From Lewinellaceae bacterium (GTDB lineage: Bacteria; Bacteroidota; Bacteroidia; Chitinophagales; Saprospiraceae): a DNA stretch of 64,000 nucleotides. Under the pieces are notes generated by a model that was not told where the DNA came from, ran no database searches, and saw nothing but the letters and a program-made list of their open reading frames with translations. A program made the translations under genes and the position numbers. Shown in pieces: positions 18,101 through 24,874 of this stretch. The DNA lies in NCBI GenBank assembly GCA_020636095.1, contig JACJYN010000004.1:434001-498000 (forward strand), given 5' to 3'. Position 1 is the first letter of the stretch; every line of letters starts with the position of its first letter.

Positions 18101-18252
18101 TTGGCATAAATGGGCAGTTGGTGTGGGCCGGCGAGTTGCAGCAGGGCCGGAATGAAATGGCTGTTAGCCGGTTTGTGCCGGGCGTTTATTTTTTGAAAAT
18201 TCAAATGCCGGACGGTATCGTTACAAAAAAAGTGGCCTTCTTTGACAAGTAA
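15169..18252 (+). CDS. Choice-of-anchor-L surface protein with dockerin-like repeats and T9SS sorting domain
   Basis: The ATG at 15169 opens a signal peptide (MTTRILWLLAMLLTTVQLAA). Next is a choice-of-anchor-L domain (about 30-280), recognisable by LGAGFLMTTG, FRYVFASEEYPEFVCSKFND and NIAKVPGTDLPVSINSVNNG. A Calx-beta-like region (about 285-390) and repeated Cys-pair beta modules (about 400-640, two CDSxVY units) follow. Two EF-hand-like dockerin calcium loops occur, DVNNDGKVNQVD (about 711) and DCNGDGEINSGD (about 771). It ends with a T9SS sorting domain (FPNPAQDFLWVNL, about 955 on). It is inferred to be a large secreted adhesin or matrix protein. It is a single gene followed by element B and a T-run. 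Confidence 0.9.
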   Translation: MTTRILWLLAMLLTTVQLAAQFAVTGADTPAFGPVELIEEVCLGEGIQVLDIEFNGVPSAVGRFSGGQNAVGLGAGFLMTTGVAATASGGIGADLPAWWEASVPNGSQASHPELLPLANDEIFDVAVFTIRFIPTEDSIMFRYVFASEEYPEFVCSKFNDVFGFFLTGPDQDGNSSVINIAKVPGTDLPVSINSVNNGNPGNHPLSNLDYCQGDNGSLDNAELFNNNLFDVPVYNGYTDVFVAKAAVTPCQEYTMSLVLADIGDPLWDSGLFFEAQSFCSFAGGGHDSREEVTVVESCSPGLLEVALDNFPDTDFPLTYTITGTAEAGSDYTLAGLSGSGQVEEPVDIWLLELDAIDDGLAESAETIEILIQGGTCAEKAYIVRLVDPLRIEGPASALCSSGAVTLNVIGDSAALASYPLVWNTGQEGASIQVQPQETTSYTLDYGGYLYSCQVSFTVEVNSPETALNLELCSNDEGVVINGTLYDFYNPTGTEVLAGESASGCDSTVYIQITPKVSYNLDQGICSGQGIIVNGTLYDQDNRAGLEVITAGAQDGCDSVVYVNLSVFPQQSSTLEATINEGEVFYLGGQPFAANGNYELVFQDQQGCDSLVFLQLNVKTQTTVLTDSISVGQTETLCLDTSFFQSVASFTDACPDPDAGTEWGLSDSGACLEYLGLSPGIDTACLALCDDFGFCDTTILIVTVLDDVHAVWPGDVNNDGKVNQVDHWSIGLGYGLTGPIRPNASNAWLAQPMFDWNGSLYFIYSFNRKYADCNGDGEINSGDTYAIYTNWGLTHPLSPEIFDYPDRLIPAALEAESHTPDFTELSLQLGDETLPDAYGLAFEVYFDPAAVAGVQFSAAESWLGTEGEDMSVLTKVFPEIGKAVVSLVRTDHNPQAGFGRVGALRLNCAANNCGAIAVRNIQYLQADGDAFDARGEILWQAGALSPVASQLESQVSLFPNPAQDFLWVNLPVAATAQLFGINGQLVWAGELQQGRNEMAVSRFVPGVYFLKIQMPDGIVTKKVAFFDK

Positions 18253-18353
18253 GCGTATGTTTGGAGGCCGGGTTTGAAAGCGATAAGTGTCATTAAAAAA
18301 TGGGCCTTCGCAGCTCAAAAATTGGCCTCCCAACATACGCTAAGGCTTTTTAA
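18252..18353. repeat. Palindromic element (element B), doubling as terminator
   Basis: AGCGTATGTTTGGAGGCC (18252-18269) is mirrored at 18324-18341 with one mismatch, enclosing 54 nt that also pair weakly. The right half contains GCAGCTCAAAAATTGGCCTCC, nearly identical to GCGGCTCAAAAATGGCTTCC in element C (22642-22804), and the outer ends of both begin AG(A/-)GCGTRTGTTKGG. AAGGCTTTTTAAA follows, so it could also terminate the upstream gene. Confidence 0.7.
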
Positions 18354-18401
18354 ATCACAGCTAACGATTTCGAATAAAAATCAGCTTTTTTCCATAAAGG
18401 G

Positions 18402-18434
18402 TTTGCTTTTTTGAAAGTAATCCCTTTATCTTTG
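18402..18434 (+). promoter_or_regulatory. Promoter of the trp operon
   Basis: TATCTTTG at 18427-18434 matches the Bacteroidota -7 consensus TAnnTTTG exactly, and TTTG at 18402-18405 lies 21 nt upstream at the -33 position. Transcription would begin near 18440, about 20 nt before the leader peptide ATG. It fits the leader, attenuator and trpE placement. Confidence 0.75.
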
Positions 18435-18460
18435 GCGCAAAGCAGATTAGAACAAAAGCT

Positions 18461-18529
18461 ATGTTATACGTTCAGAATTTAAACAACTGGTGGTGGTGGC
18501 ACAGTCATTCGAGCGCTCGGGTGAGGTGA
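18461..18529 (+). CDS. trpL: trp operon leader peptide with four consecutive Trp codons
   Basis: A 22-codon frame starts at ATG 18461 and stops at TGA 18527-18529. Residues 10-13 are Trp-Trp-Trp-Trp, encoded by four consecutive TGG codons. It sits between the candidate promoter and a strong terminator just upstream of trpE, which is the arrangement of a ribosome-mediated transcription attenuator. When charged tRNA-Trp is scarce, the ribosome should stall on the TGG run and allow an antiterminator to form; when Trp is plentiful it should reach the stop and let the terminator fold. The gene is too short for routine ORF calling. The mechanism is inferred by analogy with enteric trpL; the sequence layout itself is directly visible. 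Confidence 0.88.
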   Translation: MLYVQNLNNWWWWHSHSSARVR

Positions 18530-18563
18530 CACAGCTTTGTTTGATCTGAACAAAATCAATAAA

Positions 18564-18607
18564 AAAGCGGCTTGTCGATCACTCGGCAAGCCGCTTTAAT
18601 TTTTTAT
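18564..18607 (+). terminator. trp attenuator (intrinsic terminator) with candidate antiterminator
   Basis: AAAGCGGCTTG (18564-18574) pairs with CAAGCCGCTTT (18587-18597), followed by AATTTTTTAT. The terminator ends 14 nt before trpE. A competing pairing is possible between TCGGGTGA (18517-18524, overlapping the end of the leader peptide) and TCACTCGG (18579-18586, in the terminator loop and 3' side), 8 pairs including two G-T. CGAGCGCTCG (18510-18519) is also self-complementary. The terminator is clear; the exact alternative fold is inferred. Confidence 0.82.
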
Positions 18608-18621
18608 CCACACCCAACATC

Positions 18622-20043
18622 ATGGAAGTTAAAACGGAAAAAAAGATCAGAATCCATACGCAAGTCCGCCGTTTTCTGGCCGACACGGTGACTCCAGTTA
18701 CGCTTTTTCTCAAAGCCAGGGACCATTTTTCGGAACCTGTTTTGCTGGAGAATAATGACTTTCGGAGTAAAGAGGACTGCTATTCTTTTCTCGGTTTCGA
18801 AGTCCTTGGCAGCTTTCAGGTAGAAAAGGGGCGGATTCGGGAGGCCTTCCCCGGGGAGCCAAGCCAGTTATTGCCGGTAGCGGATATCCATACCGTTCCC
18901 AATGCAATGCAGGCCTTTCTTCAACGGTTCGATGTACAATATGATACGCCTTATAAGGGGTTTAACGGGTTGATCGGCTATACCGGCTTCGATGGCGTCC
19001 AGTATTTTGATACACTGGAATTCGCGCCGGAGAAGCGCAAGTTCAACCTGCCGGACATCCGTTACAACCTGTATCGCTTTGTTTTGGCGATCAACCATTT
19101 CCGGGATGAGCTATTGGTACTGGAGAACCTGCCCGAAGGACAAACGTCCCGGATGGATGAAGTAGAGCGGCTGATCCGCAGTCAGAAATTTTCTACCCAC
19201 GAGTTTCGCATGCGCGGTTCGGAAGCCAGTAACCTGACCGATGCGCAATTTATGGAGCTGGTCACCATCGGCAAACGCCATTGCCAGTTGGGAGATGTCT
19301 TTCAGATCGTGTTTAGCCGGCAATTCTCGCAGGGTTTTACCGGGGATGATTTTACGGTTTACCGGGCATTGCGCTCGATCAACCCTTCTCCGTATCTGTT
19401 TTATGCTGATTATGGCAGTTACCGCATCTTTGGGTCCTCACCGGAAACCCAGATGGCTGTTCGCGATGGCGTGGCTACGGTCAACCCGATTGCCGGCACC
19501 TACCGCCGCACCGGCGATGATATCGAGGATGCTCAGAAAGCCCTGGAATTGTCGGAAGACCCCAAGGAAAATGCCGAACACATCATGTTGGTAGACCTGG
19601 CCCGCAATGACCTGGGGCGGCATGCCGTTAACGTACAAGTAAAAAAACTAAAAGACATTCAATTTTTTAGCCATGTGATCCATCTGGTGTCGAAAGTGGT
19701 GGGAGAACTGGAGCCTTCCACCAACCCGATGCAGGTATTTGGCGATACCTTCCCGGCAGGTACCCTTTCCGGAGCGCCGAAGTACAAGGCCATCGAACTG
19801 ATTAACCAATATGAAAACCAGAACCGCAGCTTCTACGGGGGCGCTCTGGGCTACATCAACTTCGATGGCGAAATGAACAAAGCCATTGTCATCCGTTCCT
19901 TCCTCAGCCAGGATAATACGCTCTACTATCAGGCCGGTGCGGGCATCGTTGCGGCCAGTGTGGAAGCCAAAGAGCTGCAGGAAGTCAATAATAAACTGGG
20001 CGCCCTGAAGAAAGCTCTGGTGGAAGCCGAAAAATTACATTGA
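18622..20043 (+). CDS. trpE: Anthranilate synthase component I
   Basis: TrpE converts chorismate, with ammonia delivered by TrpG, into anthranilate, the first committed step of Trp synthesis. The protein is 473 residues. The N-terminal part has PVTLFLKARDHFSEPVLLENND, including the LLE region tied to Trp feedback binding. The chorismate-binding domain shows FQIVFSRQFS (about 232), ASGxSPE-type FGSSPETQMAV (about 272), NPIAGTYRRTGDD (about 290), LVDLARNDLGRHA (about 324) and FPAGTLSGAPKYKAIELI (about 377-394). All points to TrpE rather than PabB because trpG-D-C-F-B-A follow. Expression is expected to be set by the attenuator just upstream. The ATG lies 14 nt after the terminator. Confidence 0.97.
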   Translation: MEVKTEKKIRIHTQVRRFLADTVTPVTLFLKARDHFSEPVLLENNDFRSKEDCYSFLGFEVLGSFQVEKGRIREAFPGEPSQLLPVADIHTVPNAMQAFLQRFDVQYDTPYKGFNGLIGYTGFDGVQYFDTLEFAPEKRKFNLPDIRYNLYRFVLAINHFRDELLVLENLPEGQTSRMDEVERLIRSQKFSTHEFRMRGSEASNLTDAQFMELVTIGKRHCQLGDVFQIVFSRQFSQGFTGDDFTVYRALRSINPSPYLFYADYGSYRIFGSSPETQMAVRDGVATVNPIAGTYRRTGDDIEDAQKALELSEDPKENAEHIMLVDLARNDLGRHAVNVQVKKLKDIQFFSHVIHLVSKVVGELEPSTNPMQVFGDTFPAGTLSGAPKYKAIELINQYENQNRSFYGGALGYINFDGEMNKAIVIRSFLSQDNTLYYQAGAGIVAASVEAKELQEVNNKLGALKKALVEAEKLH

Positions 20044-20160
20044 TATGATAGGTTTTCGAAGGAGTCAACGTAAAATTCGGATTGGCAGATGGAAACAGTG
20101 AATTAAAGCAGGGGTATCCTGCCGGTATTTATCCCTTCACTCACTCACTTAATCAATAAC

Positions 20161-20784
20161 ATGAAGATTCTAGTCCTTGATAATTACGATTCTTTTACCT
20201 TCAATCTGGTGCAATACATTCAGGAGATACTGGGCAGCAAGGTGGACGTTCGGCGCAACGATGCGATTACCCTGGATGCAGTAGCGGAATACGACGCCAT
20301 TATCCTCTCTCCCGGGCCGGGCTTGCCCTCGGAGGCGGGCATCATGCCGGAACTGATCCGGCGCTATGCCCCGGAAAAGGCGATCCTCGGCGTTTGCCTG
20401 GGGCATCAGGCGATCGGTGAAGCTTTTGGCGCCGAACTGGAAAACCTGGCTGAGGTGTACCACGGTGTTGAAACCCCGGTATCCGTTACCGATCACGGGG
20501 AACCCCTTTTTCGGAATATCGCCAGCCAGTTTCAGGCCGGCCGATACCACTCCTGGGCAGTTAAGGCCGACCGGTTACCGGCAAGCCTGCTGGTAACGGC
20601 CGTAGACGATAAAGGCGCCATCATGGCGATGCGCCACCGGGAGTACAATGTACGTGGGGTTCAATTTCACCCCGAGTCCATTATGACCGAAGCGGGCAGG
20701 CAGATGTTGGAGAATTTTTTTGCTTATTGTATGCCGGAGGGGCAAGGTTTGATTGTTCCGGGGTCGGTTGGCCAAGATCATTGA
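20161..20784 (+). CDS. trpG: Anthranilate synthase component II (glutamine amidotransferase)
   Basis: TrpG is the class I glutamine amidotransferase that supplies ammonia to TrpE. The 207-residue protein begins MKILVLDNYDSFTFNLVQYI and has the SPGPGLPSEAG oxyanion loop (about 50-60), the nucleophile motif GVCLGHQAIGEAFG (Cys near 80) and the HPESIMTE motif with the catalytic His-Glu (about 174). It is second in the operon, 117 nt after trpE, and trpD follows after 40 nt. TrpG-type proteins often also serve p-aminobenzoate synthesis, which cannot be excluded here. The last ~20 residues are less conserved. Confidence 0.96.
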   Translation: MKILVLDNYDSFTFNLVQYIQEILGSKVDVRRNDAITLDAVAEYDAIILSPGPGLPSEAGIMPELIRRYAPEKAILGVCLGHQAIGEAFGAELENLAEVYHGVETPVSVTDHGEPLFRNIASQFQAGRYHSWAVKADRLPASLLVTAVDDKGAIMAMRHREYNVRGVQFHPESIMTEAGRQMLENFFAYCMPEGQGLIVPGSVGQDH

Positions 20785-20824
20785 ACCTGGAACCTTGAAT
20801 TTCAAACCACAAAACAATCAGGCC

Positions 20825-21811
20825 ATGAAACAAATCCTGTCTCGTTTATACGAACACGAGCAGCTCAGCCGGGAAGAAGCCCGGGAAGCATTGCTCCAGA
20901 TTTCTCACGGAAAGCACAACCCCATTCAAGTCGCCAGCTTCATAACGGTCTACCAAATGCGGCTGGTTTCGATCCAGGAATTGCAGGGCTTTCGGGATGC
21001 CTTACTGGAACTCTGCGTGCCGGTCAACCTCAACGGTATGGAAGCCATCGATATCGTCGGAACCGGCGGTGATGGGAAGAACACCTTCAACGTATCCACC
21101 CTCTCGGCGGTAGTAGTAGCCGGCGCCGGCTACAAAGTAGTGAAACACGGCAGCTATGGAGTCTCTTCCGCAGTGGGCTCCTCCAATGTGCTGATGGCCA
21201 TGGGATATGAGTTCAGCAGCGATGAAGAGCAGCTGAAGCGGCAACTAGGCCGTTCCAATATTTGTTTTTTACACGCGCCGTTATTCCATCCGGCGCTGAA
21301 GGAAGTGGTTCCTGTACGTAAACAATTGGGTGTCAAGACTTTTTTCAATATGTTGGGGCCTTTGGTGAACCCGGCTCAACCCAGCCACCAGCTTTTCGGC
21401 ACCTTTAGCCAGGAGCTGGCCAGAATGTACCAGTACATCATGCAGGAGACGGGCAGGCGGTTCGCAATCGTCTATTCGCTGGATGGGTACGATGAAGTTT
21501 CACTCACCGGGCCCTTCAAATTGCGCACCAACGAACGAGACGTCATCCTGACTCCCGAAGACCTGGGAAAAACCCAACTGAAACAGGACGACCTTTACGG
21601 GGGAGAAACAGAGGAAGAAGCCGCCGCCATTTTTCGGAATGTACTGAATAACGAAGGCAGCCCGGCACAGTTTGATGTGGTGACCGCTAATGCCGGCCTG
21701 GCCATACATTGCCTGAAACCCGAACAATCCATGGAGGACTGTATAGCGGAGGCGCGGGAAAGCTTGCTTAGCAAACGGGCGCTACAAGTACTCCAAAACC
21801 TGATAAATTGA
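20825..21811 (+). CDS. trpD: Anthranilate phosphoribosyltransferase
   Basis: TrpD transfers phosphoribose from PRPP to anthranilate. I place the start at ATG 20825 (MKQILSRLYEHEQLS), giving 328 residues; a longer frame from 20753 overlaps trpG and adds a non-conserved tail. Family motifs are present: the GTGGDGKNTFNVST PRPP-binding loop (about 79-92), VKHGSYGVSSAVGSSNVLMAMG (about 106-127), FLHAPLFHPAL (about 150) and FNMLGPLVNPAQPSHQ (about 174-189). It is third in the operon, followed by trpC after 7 nt. Confidence 0.97.
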   Translation: MKQILSRLYEHEQLSREEAREALLQISHGKHNPIQVASFITVYQMRLVSIQELQGFRDALLELCVPVNLNGMEAIDIVGTGGDGKNTFNVSTLSAVVVAGAGYKVVKHGSYGVSSAVGSSNVLMAMGYEFSSDEEQLKRQLGRSNICFLHAPLFHPALKEVVPVRKQLGVKTFFNMLGPLVNPAQPSHQLFGTFSQELARMYQYIMQETGRRFAIVYSLDGYDEVSLTGPFKLRTNERDVILTPEDLGKTQLKQDDLYGGETEEEAAAIFRNVLNNEGSPAQFDVVTANAGLAIHCLKPEQSMEDCIAEARESLLSKRALQVLQNLIN

Positions 21812-21818
21812 TGCACTT

Positions 21819-22634
21819 ATGAATATCCTGGAAGAAATCATTGCCTTTAAAAAGAAAGAGGTCGCCGAACGCCAATCACTTTACCCGGCCAAGCTGCTGG
21901 AGCAAAGCATTTATTTTGACACGCCGGTGGTTTCTCTGAAAAAGTATCTGTTAAGAGAAGACAAATCTGGCATCATCGCCGAGTTTAAGCGCCGTTCTCC
22001 TTCCAAGGGAGATATCAACCCATACGCATCGGTGGAGCGGGTTTCCATCGGTTATATGCAGGCAGGCGCTTCGGCTTTGTCTGTACTGACTGACAGCCAT
22101 TTTTTCGGGGGTAGGAATGAAGACCTGACGGAAGCCCGCAAGTTCAATTTTTGCCCCATCCTGCGCAAGGAGTTTATCGTCGACGAATATCAATTGATAG
22201 AAGCCAAGTCGATCGGCGCCGACGCTATTTTACTCATAGCGGAGTGCCTGGACAAACACCAATTGGCCCGGTTGGCGAAAACGGCCAAGGCACTGGGGAT
22301 GGAAGTACTGATGGAAATTCACAGCAGGGAGCAGTTGGACAAGTACACGACAGATATAGACGCCATAGGCGTTAATAACCGCAACCTGGAAAATTTCGAA
22401 GTCAGTATTGCCGCTTCGCTTGACCTGATCGCCGCCCTGCCCGCCGAAGCGGTAAGGGTGTCGGAAAGTGGCCTGAATGACCCGCAGGCTATTGTTGAGC
22501 TCCGGCACTCCGGTTACCAGGGGTTTCTCATCGGAGAGCATTTTATGCGCGAAGCGGATCCGGGCAAGGCCTGCCGGGAGTTCATCCGGCAGGTGCGGCA
22601 TATTGAAGATTTGTTGCACAATGCGATTGCTTAG
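21819..22634 (+). CDS. trpC: Indole-3-glycerol phosphate synthase
   Basis: TrpC closes the indole ring, converting CdRP to indole-3-glycerol phosphate. The product is a 271-residue TIM-barrel enzyme. Recognisable are the N-terminal MNILEEIIAFKKKEVAER segment, the catalytic FKRRSPSKGDINP motif (Lys near 53), SALSVLTDSHFFGG (about 86), ILRKEFIVDEYQLIEAKSIGADAILLI (about 110-135), NNRNLENFEVS (about 187) and VSESGLNDPQ (about 212). It is monofunctional, separate from trpF. Unlike the neighbouring gaps, the 205-nt gap to trpF holds palindromic element C. Confidence 0.97.
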   Translation: MNILEEIIAFKKKEVAERQSLYPAKLLEQSIYFDTPVVSLKKYLLREDKSGIIAEFKRRSPSKGDINPYASVERVSIGYMQAGASALSVLTDSHFFGGRNEDLTEARKFNFCPILRKEFIVDEYQLIEAKSIGADAILLIAECLDKHQLARLAKTAKALGMEVLMEIHSREQLDKYTTDIDAIGVNNRNLENFEVSIAASLDLIAALPAEAVRVSESGLNDPQAIVELRHSGYQGFLIGEHFMREADPGKACREFIRQVRHIEDLLHNAIA

Positions 22635-22641
22635 AGTACTT

Positions 22642-22804
22642 AGAGCGTGTTGGGGATTTACCCTTTGGCCTGCAAATGTGCATCTTTTGAACCTCATTTC
22701 GCCATTTTTTCGCCACGTAGCGATGCTATGCGGCTCAAAAATGGCTTCCTGAGAACCAAAATCTGCTCATTTTCGACATCAAAAGTAAATCCCCAACACG
22801 CTCT
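22642..22804. repeat. 163-bp palindromic element inside the trp operon (element C)
   Basis: A perfect 20-bp terminal inverted repeat (22642-22661 with 22785-22804) encloses two 60-nt inner arms of equal length that also align as reverse complements (for example GCCATTTTT against AAAAATGGC). The centre is CGTAGCGATGCTATGC. It separates trpC and trpF, which are elsewhere tightly packed. It shares a core and terminus pattern with element B. It has no coding capacity and looks like a MITE-type or structured repeat. Readthrough into trpF must occur if the operon is one transcript, unless a promoter lies within. Confidence 0.85.
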
Positions 22805-22839
22805 TAGGCCTTTACAGGCCAGAAAAACGGTTATACAAC

Positions 22840-23511
22840 ATGAAAATAAAAGTATGCGGCTTACGGGAGCCCGAGAACATCAAGGCCCTGGCGGAATTGC
22901 CGGTGGACATGCTGGGCTTCATTTTTTATGAAAAATCGCCCCGCTATGCCGGGAATAAACTGGCTCAGTGGCTGGCACGGGAGGGCGCTGTGCTGGAGGG
23001 CAAAAAGCGCGTCGGGGTATTCGTCAATGCGGAAGTAGAGGCCGTACTCAACCACGTGCATGACTTCGAGCTCGACTTTGTGCAATTGCACGGTAGCGAA
23101 AGCCCTGAATATTGCCAGCTGTTGCGCAACCTATGGGAAAGCACCTCCATGCGCAAGGCCAAACTGATCAAAGCATTTCACATAGATGAAGGGTTTGATT
23201 TCGGGCAGGTTTCGCCTTACACCTCCTATTGCGCCTATTTCCTGTTCGATACCAAAGGAAAGGAGTATGGAGGCACCGGCACGCAGTTTGACTGGAAACT
23301 GCTCGGCAAATACCATGGTGTCACTCCTTTTATCCTGAGTGGAGGCATTGGGCCGGAAACGATCGATGCGGTTCTGGCATTCCGCCATCCTCAGATGTAC
23401 GGGGTAGATATTAACAGCCGTTTTGAACTGGAGCCTGGCCTGAAAGACCTTGAAAAAGTAGCTCAATTCGTTACTACTTTAAGAACTGGAATAAAAAATC
23501 AGACGATATGA
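22840..23511 (+). CDS. trpF: Phosphoribosylanthranilate isomerase
   Basis: TrpF catalyses the Amadori rearrangement of N-(5-phosphoribosyl)anthranilate to CdRP. The 223-residue protein has the N-terminal MKIKVCGLREPENIKALAEL motif with the catalytic Cys, LGFIFYEKSPRY (about 25-37), GVFVNAEVEAVL (about 64), FVQLHGSESPEYC (about 83), the LFDTKGKEYGGTGTQFDWKLL active-site region (Asp near 137) and FILSGGIGPETIDAVL (about 165). It follows element C by 35 nt and its stop overlaps the trpB ATG by 4 nt (ATGA), implying translational coupling. Confidence 0.97.
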   Translation: MKIKVCGLREPENIKALAELPVDMLGFIFYEKSPRYAGNKLAQWLAREGAVLEGKKRVGVFVNAEVEAVLNHVHDFELDFVQLHGSESPEYCQLLRNLWESTSMRKAKLIKAFHIDEGFDFGQVSPYTSYCAYFLFDTKGKEYGGTGTQFDWKLLGKYHGVTPFILSGGIGPETIDAVLAFRHPQMYGVDINSRFELEPGLKDLEKVAQFVTTLRTGIKNQTI

Positions 23512-24689
23512 TCGCCATCAATGAAAAAGGATACTACGGTGAATTTGGCGGGGCTTATATCCCGGAGATGCTCCATCCCAATATTGAAGAACTGCGACAG
23601 CAATACGTTCAGGTGATGGAAGAGCCGGCTTTTCAGCGGGAATTCCGCCACCTCCTGAAAGACTACGTCGGACGCCCTTCCCCCCTCTATCTGGCGGAGC
23701 GCCTTTCCGGGCACTATAAAGCCACCATCTACCTGAAGCGGGAGGACCTGAACCACACCGGGGCACACAAGATCAACAATACCATCGGCCAAATCCTGAT
23801 GGCCCGGCGCCTTGGCAAAACGCGGATCATTGCCGAAACGGGCGCCGGCCAGCATGGAGTGGCCACCGCGACGGTCTGTGCCCTGATGGGCATTCAGTGT
23901 ATCGTTTATATGGGCGCGGTAGATATCAAACGGCAGGCGCCCAACGTTTCCCGGATGCGCATGCTGGGCGCGGAGGTACGGCCGGCCACCAGTGGTAGCC
24001 AAACCCTTAAAGACGCCACCAACGAGGCCATTCGGGATTGGATCAATAACCCGGTAGACACCCATTATATCATCGGATCGGTTGTAGGCCCGCATCCGTA
24101 TCCGGATATGGTGGCCCGCTTCCAGTCGGTTATCAGCGAAGAGATGAAATGGCAGCTCGAGGAGCAAACCGGCCGGGAGAACCCCGATGCCATCGTGGCC
24201 TGTGTGGGAGGCGGCAGCAATGCGGCAGGCGCCTATTACCATTACCTCAATGAAAAAGAAGTGCGCCTGATCGCTGTCGAAGCAGCCGGCCACGGCATCC
24301 ATAGCGGCGAATCGGCAGCCACCAGCGTACTGGGTACTAAAGGCATCATTCACGGAAGCCGGACTCTTCTGATGCAAACCCCAGACGGGCAGATCACCGA
24401 GCCCTATTCTCTTTCTGCCGGCCTGGATTATCCGGGTATTGGCCCCTTGCACGCCCACCTGATCGCCAGCGGCAGGGCTGAGGCCATCAGCATTACGGAC
24501 GATGAAGCCTTGGCTTCCGCCTTCTTCCTTTCCCGTAAGGAGGGCATTATTCCCGCTTTGGAGACCGCTCATGCCTTTGCCGCACTCGACAAGATGGAGT
24601 ATAGCCCGGAGGATGTCATTGTTGTCTGCCTGTCGGGGCGGGGTGATAAAGACCTGGATACTTATATCCAGCACTTTGACCGGTTTTAG
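23508..24689 (+). CDS. trpB: Tryptophan synthase beta chain
   Basis: TrpB is the PLP enzyme that condenses indole with serine to form Trp. The 393-residue protein carries YYGEFGGAYIPEML, RPSPLYLAERLS, the PLP-lysine motif LKREDLNHTGAHKINN (Lys near 86), the TGAGQHGVATATVCALMG segment (about 108-125), the phosphate-binding CVGGGSNAAGAY loop (about 230) and AGLDYPGIGPLHAHL (about 303). It is coupled to trpF by a 4-nt overlap. A large mirror-image frame on the opposite strand is a shadow. The following 185-nt gap carries a dispersed repeat, after which trpA begins. Confidence 0.98.
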   Translation: MIAINEKGYYGEFGGAYIPEMLHPNIEELRQQYVQVMEEPAFQREFRHLLKDYVGRPSPLYLAERLSGHYKATIYLKREDLNHTGAHKINNTIGQILMARRLGKTRIIAETGAGQHGVATATVCALMGIQCIVYMGAVDIKRQAPNVSRMRMLGAEVRPATSGSQTLKDATNEAIRDWINNPVDTHYIIGSVVGPHPYPDMVARFQSVISEEMKWQLEEQTGRENPDAIVACVGGGSNAAGAYYHYLNEKEVRLIAVEAAGHGIHSGESAATSVLGTKGIIHGSRTLLMQTPDGQITEPYSLSAGLDYPGIGPLHAHLIASGRAEAISITDDEALASAFFLSRKEGIIPALETAHAFAALDKMEYSPEDVIVVCLSGRGDKDLDTYIQHFDRF

Positions 24690-24787
24690 GTATGCCAAAT
24701 TTATTGGGCATCAAAGACAAAATTAATTCCCAGGCTATCCGTCTAACGTTGGACACGGTTAGAAGCAGGTAAGCCCAAGCAGCCTGC

Positions 24788-24824
24788 CGCGGTTGCGAAC
24801 AGCGAATACCGAACCGCGAACTCG
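24788..24824 (+). repeat. Dispersed GCGAAC-type repeat, copy 2, with hairpin
   Basis: CGCGGTT (24788-24794) and AACCGCG (24812-24818) flank a GCGAACAGCGAATACCGAA core that matches 12731-12756 at all but one or two bases. It lies between trpB and trpA. Confidence 0.6.
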
Positions 24825-24874
24825 TCCAACCCTGGAATGGTAGCCAATTCCCACACCTTAAAAGATGTCAAGAA

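Noticed and set aside
23499..24698. Large minus-strand frame (399 aa) opposite trpB
   Set aside because: It mirrors trpB codon structure exactly, has no recognisable motif and would overlap a proven gene completely.
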